Shown: piece by piece, positions 61,890 to 64,000 of the stretch
Layout: each line of letters begins with the position of its first letter
Numbering within the stretch: the first letter of the stretch is position 1
Source: Rhizobium sp. 16-488-2b
Lineage (GTDB): Bacteria; Pseudomonadota; Alphaproteobacteria; Rhizobiales; Rhizobiaceae
Direction of reading: 5' to 3'
NCBI RefSeq assembly: GCF_017741815.1
Contig: NZ_JAGHMF010000027.1
Span: 124,001-188,000, forward strand
Length of the DNA stretch: 64,000 bases
Notes under the pieces: generated by a model
The model's database searches: none
The model's input: the letters and a program-made list of their open reading frames with translations, nothing else
Told to the model about the DNA's origin: nothing
Made by a program: the position numbers and the translations under genes

Positions 61890-64000
61890 CGTGAACTCCT
61901 CTCATCTGAAGCCAGTGGATCGGCCAGTCGCGGCCGTGTTCGGAACTGAGCGCGCGGATGCGCTTGAGGTCTTCCTTGCCCGACGCGCCGACGAAGCTGA
62001 GTGCGACCGGGCCGAGCGCCATATCGAACAGCCGTCGGCCTTCAGGGGTGACCACGTAATATTCGCGCTTGGGAATGGCGTTCGAAACGATCTCGATCTG
62101 CCGCTCGTTGAACCCGATCCGCTGATAGAATTCGCGTGTTCCCGGCTCCCGTGCAGCGCCGTTCGGCAGGCAGATCTTCGTTGGGCAGGACTCCTTCAAG
62201 ACGTCGATGATCCCAGAGCGCTCTGCATCCGAAATGGACTGCGTGGCAAGCACGACAGCACAGTTGGCCTTGCGCAGCACCTTCAACCACTCGCGGATCT
62301 TGCTCCGGAAAACCGGATGACCGAGCATCAGCCAGGCTTCATCCAACACGATCAAGCTGGGAGAACCGTCAAGACGCTTTTCGATCCGCCTGAACAGATA
62401 CGTCAGCACGGGTACGAGATTGCGCTCGCCCATATTCATGAGCTGTTCGATCTCGAAGGTCTGGAAGGCCCCAAGCGACAGGCCGTCCTGTTCCGCGTCG
62501 AGAAGCTGGCCCATCGGACCGTCGACCGTGTAGTGATGAAGCGCGTCCTTGATCTCGCGCATCTGCACGCCGCTGACGAAGTCCGATAGGGATCGTCCGG
62601 CAGCGCTGGCCATCAGTCCGACCTGCCGCGAGATCGCGTTGCGGTGATCTGGGGTGATGGCAACGCCCTGCAGGGCGACCAGCATTTCGATCCATTCGGT
62701 TGCCCAGGCGCGATCAGCATCGCTCGCGAGGTCCGATAGTGGGCAGAAGGCCAGCGCCTTTGCCTCTTCTTGGGCGTCACCACCGATCTCATAATGATCG
62801 CCGCCGGCGGCGAGCGTCAGCGGCAGGAGCGAATTACCCTTGTCGAAGGCGAAGATCTGGGCGTGTTCGTAGCGCCGGAATTGCGCTGCGATCAGAGCAA
62901 GAAGCGTGGATTTGCCGGAGCCAGTTGGCCCGAAAATCAGCGTGTGACCGACGTCGTCCACATGGAGGTTCAGCCGGAACGGTGTCGAGCCGCTCGCCAC
63001 CTGCATCAGCGGCGGCGAATTCGGCGGGTAGAATGGGCAAGGCGCCACCGGACTGCCCGACCAGACTGAGTTCAGCGGAACGAGATCCGAGAGATTGCTG
63101 GTGTTGATCAGCGGCTCGCGGATGTTGCAGTACCAGTTACCCGGCAGGCTGCCGAGATAGGCATCAGTAGCGTTGAGCGTTTCGATCCGCGCGCCAAATC
63201 CTTCTGCTTGGACCAGCCGGCGGATCGCCTCCGCCTTCTCCTGCAGCGCTTCGCGATCCTGATCGAAGAGAACGATGACCGGCGTATAGTAACCATAGGC
63301 CACCAACTGCGACGACGCTTGCGCGATGGCATCCTCGGTCTCGGCTACCATCGTCATGGCGTCCTGATCGACCGAACGGCTTTGCGTCTGGAACAACTGG
63401 TCGAAGAACGGCCGTACCTTCTGCTGCCATTTCTTGCGGGTGCGTTCCAGTTTCTGCCGTGCCTCTTCCGCATCGAGGAAGATGAAGCGCGATGACCAGC
63501 GATAGGTGAGCGGCATCAGGTCCAGGCTGTTCAGGATCCCCGGCCAGCTCTCGCCCGGCAGGCCGTCGATCGCGATGACGCCGAGAAAGCGATTTTCGAC
63601 CTTTGGGGTCAGTCCATGCTCGAGCTCGGCCGTCGCAATCCAGTCGAGATACATGGGCGCATCCGGCAACCGGATCGGATGGTTTTCGCCGGTGACGCAG
63701 AAGCGAACGAATTGCAGCAGCTCGTCATAGCGGGCGAGCCGCTCCCCTCCCCTCTCGGCAACCTCGCGTGTCTCCATGCGCCGGATCGAAAGGGTGTTGG
63801 CAAAATACTGCTCGATCTCGCGGATCGCGTTCTTGAAGATGAAGAGCACCGTATCGGCGTAGGTCTTCTTGCGGCTTTCCTCGTCCGAATAGATGTATTT
63901 GCTGAGTGCTGTCTTTTTGGACTCGAGCGGCCGATAGGTGAGGACGAGCGCGTGCTTGCTCTCGAAATGCCCCTGCTCGCGCCCGAAATGCGCCCGCCGT
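61861..64000 (-). CDS. trbE: Conjugal transfer ATPase TrbE (VirB4-like), partial
   Basis: The frame is open to the right edge, giving 713 codons of the C-terminal part (family length about 820). VirB4-type ATPase that energises channel and pilus assembly: 'YRPLESKKTALSKYIYSDEE' near the edge, Walker A 'IFGPTGSGKSTLLALI', Walker B 'SLIVLDEAWLMLGH' and 'VVLATQSISDAERSG'. An apparent start at 63849 is a GTG inside the gene. trbD, trbC, trbB and a traI synthase are expected beyond the edge. Confidence 0.95.
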   Translation of the reverse strand, partial: RRAHFGREQGHFESKHALVLTYRPLESKKTALSKYIYSDEESRKKTYADTVLFIFKNAIREIEQYFANTLSIRRMETREVAERGGERLARYDELLQFVRFCVTGENHPIRLPDAPMYLDWIATAELEHGLTPKVENRFLGVIAIDGLPGESWPGILNSLDLMPLTYRWSSRFIFLDAEEARQKLERTRKKWQQKVRPFFDQLFQTQSRSVDQDAMTMVAETEDAIAQASSQLVAYGYYTPVIVLFDQDREALQEKAEAIRRLVQAEGFGARIETLNATDAYLGSLPGNWYCNIREPLINTSNLSDLVPLNSVWSGSPVAPCPFYPPNSPPLMQVASGSTPFRLNLHVDDVGHTLIFGPTGSGKSTLLALIAAQFRRYEHAQIFAFDKGNSLLPLTLAAGGDHYEIGGDAQEEAKALAFCPLSDLASDADRAWATEWIEMLVALQGVAITPDHRNAISRQVGLMASAAGRSLSDFVSGVQMREIKDALHHYTVDGPMGQLLDAEQDGLSLGAFQTFEIEQLMNMGERNLVPVLTYLFRRIEKRLDGSPSLIVLDEAWLMLGHPVFRSKIREWLKVLRKANCAVVLATQSISDAERSGIIDVLKESCPTKICLPNGAAREPGTREFYQRIGFNERQIEIVSNAIPKREYYVVTPEGRRLFDMALGPVALSFVGASGKEDLKRIRALSSEHGRDWPIHWLQMRGVHDATSLLNFG

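Noticed and set aside
56449..64000. VirB-type (virB4-virB10) naming of the secretion genes
   Set aside because: Gene order E-J-K-L-F-G-H-I with TrbK- and TrbH-like small genes identifies the Ti-type trb operon rather than a virB operon.
1..64000. repABC replication genes, CRISPR array, rRNA or tRNA genes
   Set aside because: None recognised; no regularly spaced repeats and no RepA/RepC-like frames.

Overview
The window is high-GC DNA from a large conjugative plasmid (or chromid) of a Rhizobiaceae-type alphaproteobacterium (Rhizobium/Sinorhizobium/Agrobacterium group). The evidence is a complete Ti-type transfer region (traG-traD-traC, an oriT spacer, traA-traF-traB-traH), a trb mating-pair-formation operon (trbE to trbI, trbE cut by the right edge), TraM- and TraR-like quorum-sensing regulators, and the family of small DUF genes typical of rhizobial plasmid backbones (DUF1419, DUF3085, DUF736, ArdC, TOPRIM, ParB-like). 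No replication genes (repABC), rRNA, tRNA or CRISPR array were seen.

Left part (1-6.3 kb): the N-terminal part of a sensor/chemoreceptor runs off the left edge. A methyl-accepting chemotaxis protein and a CheW form a two-gene operon. Around them are transposon remains: the C-terminal half of an IS5-type transposase (about 1.4-1.76 kb), a broken Tn3-family transposase (about 5.0-5.85 kb) and the N-terminal half of an IS5-type transposase (5.85-6.27 kb). 6.4-9.5 kb: an AraC activator divergent from an HpaB/HpaC-type flavin-dependent aromatic hydroxylase. 9.7-30.5 kb: plasmid backbone/establishment island with a small LuxR-type HTH protein, a TOPRIM protein, a 1703-aa adenine-methyltransferase/helicase fusion, a MqsR/MqsA toxin-antitoxin pair, a large ParB-like protein, ArdC antirestriction protein, two nearly identical DUF736 genes in a 0.6-kb direct repeat flanking a Fic gene, a WGR protein, a secreted nuclease and many small conserved genes, separated by spacers rich in palindromic elements.

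30.7-39.1 kb: the DNA-processing half of the conjugation machine, two divergent tra operons around oriT. 39.2-41.1 kb: a DUF5615/DUF433 toxin-antitoxin-like pair, an XRE regulator with a palindromic operator, and TraM. 41.1-54.9 kb: a block unrelated to conjugation, with a PilZ protein, three Tad-type pseudopilin/TadG proteins, a globin-coupled chemoreceptor, an operon of a small protein, a GGDEF/EAL protein and a solute-binding protein, an AraC regulator, a LuxR-solo and a PAS/GGDEF diguanylate cyclase. Three copies of a bipartite motif (a CCCARATTTGG-like palindrome, exactly 9 bp, then a CtrA-box-like TTAA-N7-TTAA) lie upstream of genes in this block and suggest co-regulation. 55-64 kb: a TraR/LuxR-type regulator, a small unknown gene and the trb operon.

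The genes suggest a plasmid whose transfer is under TraR/TraM-type control, and which carries a surface-sensing, attachment and c-di-GMP module lodged between traM and the traR-like gene, plus anti-restriction and addiction functions that would help establishment in a new host.
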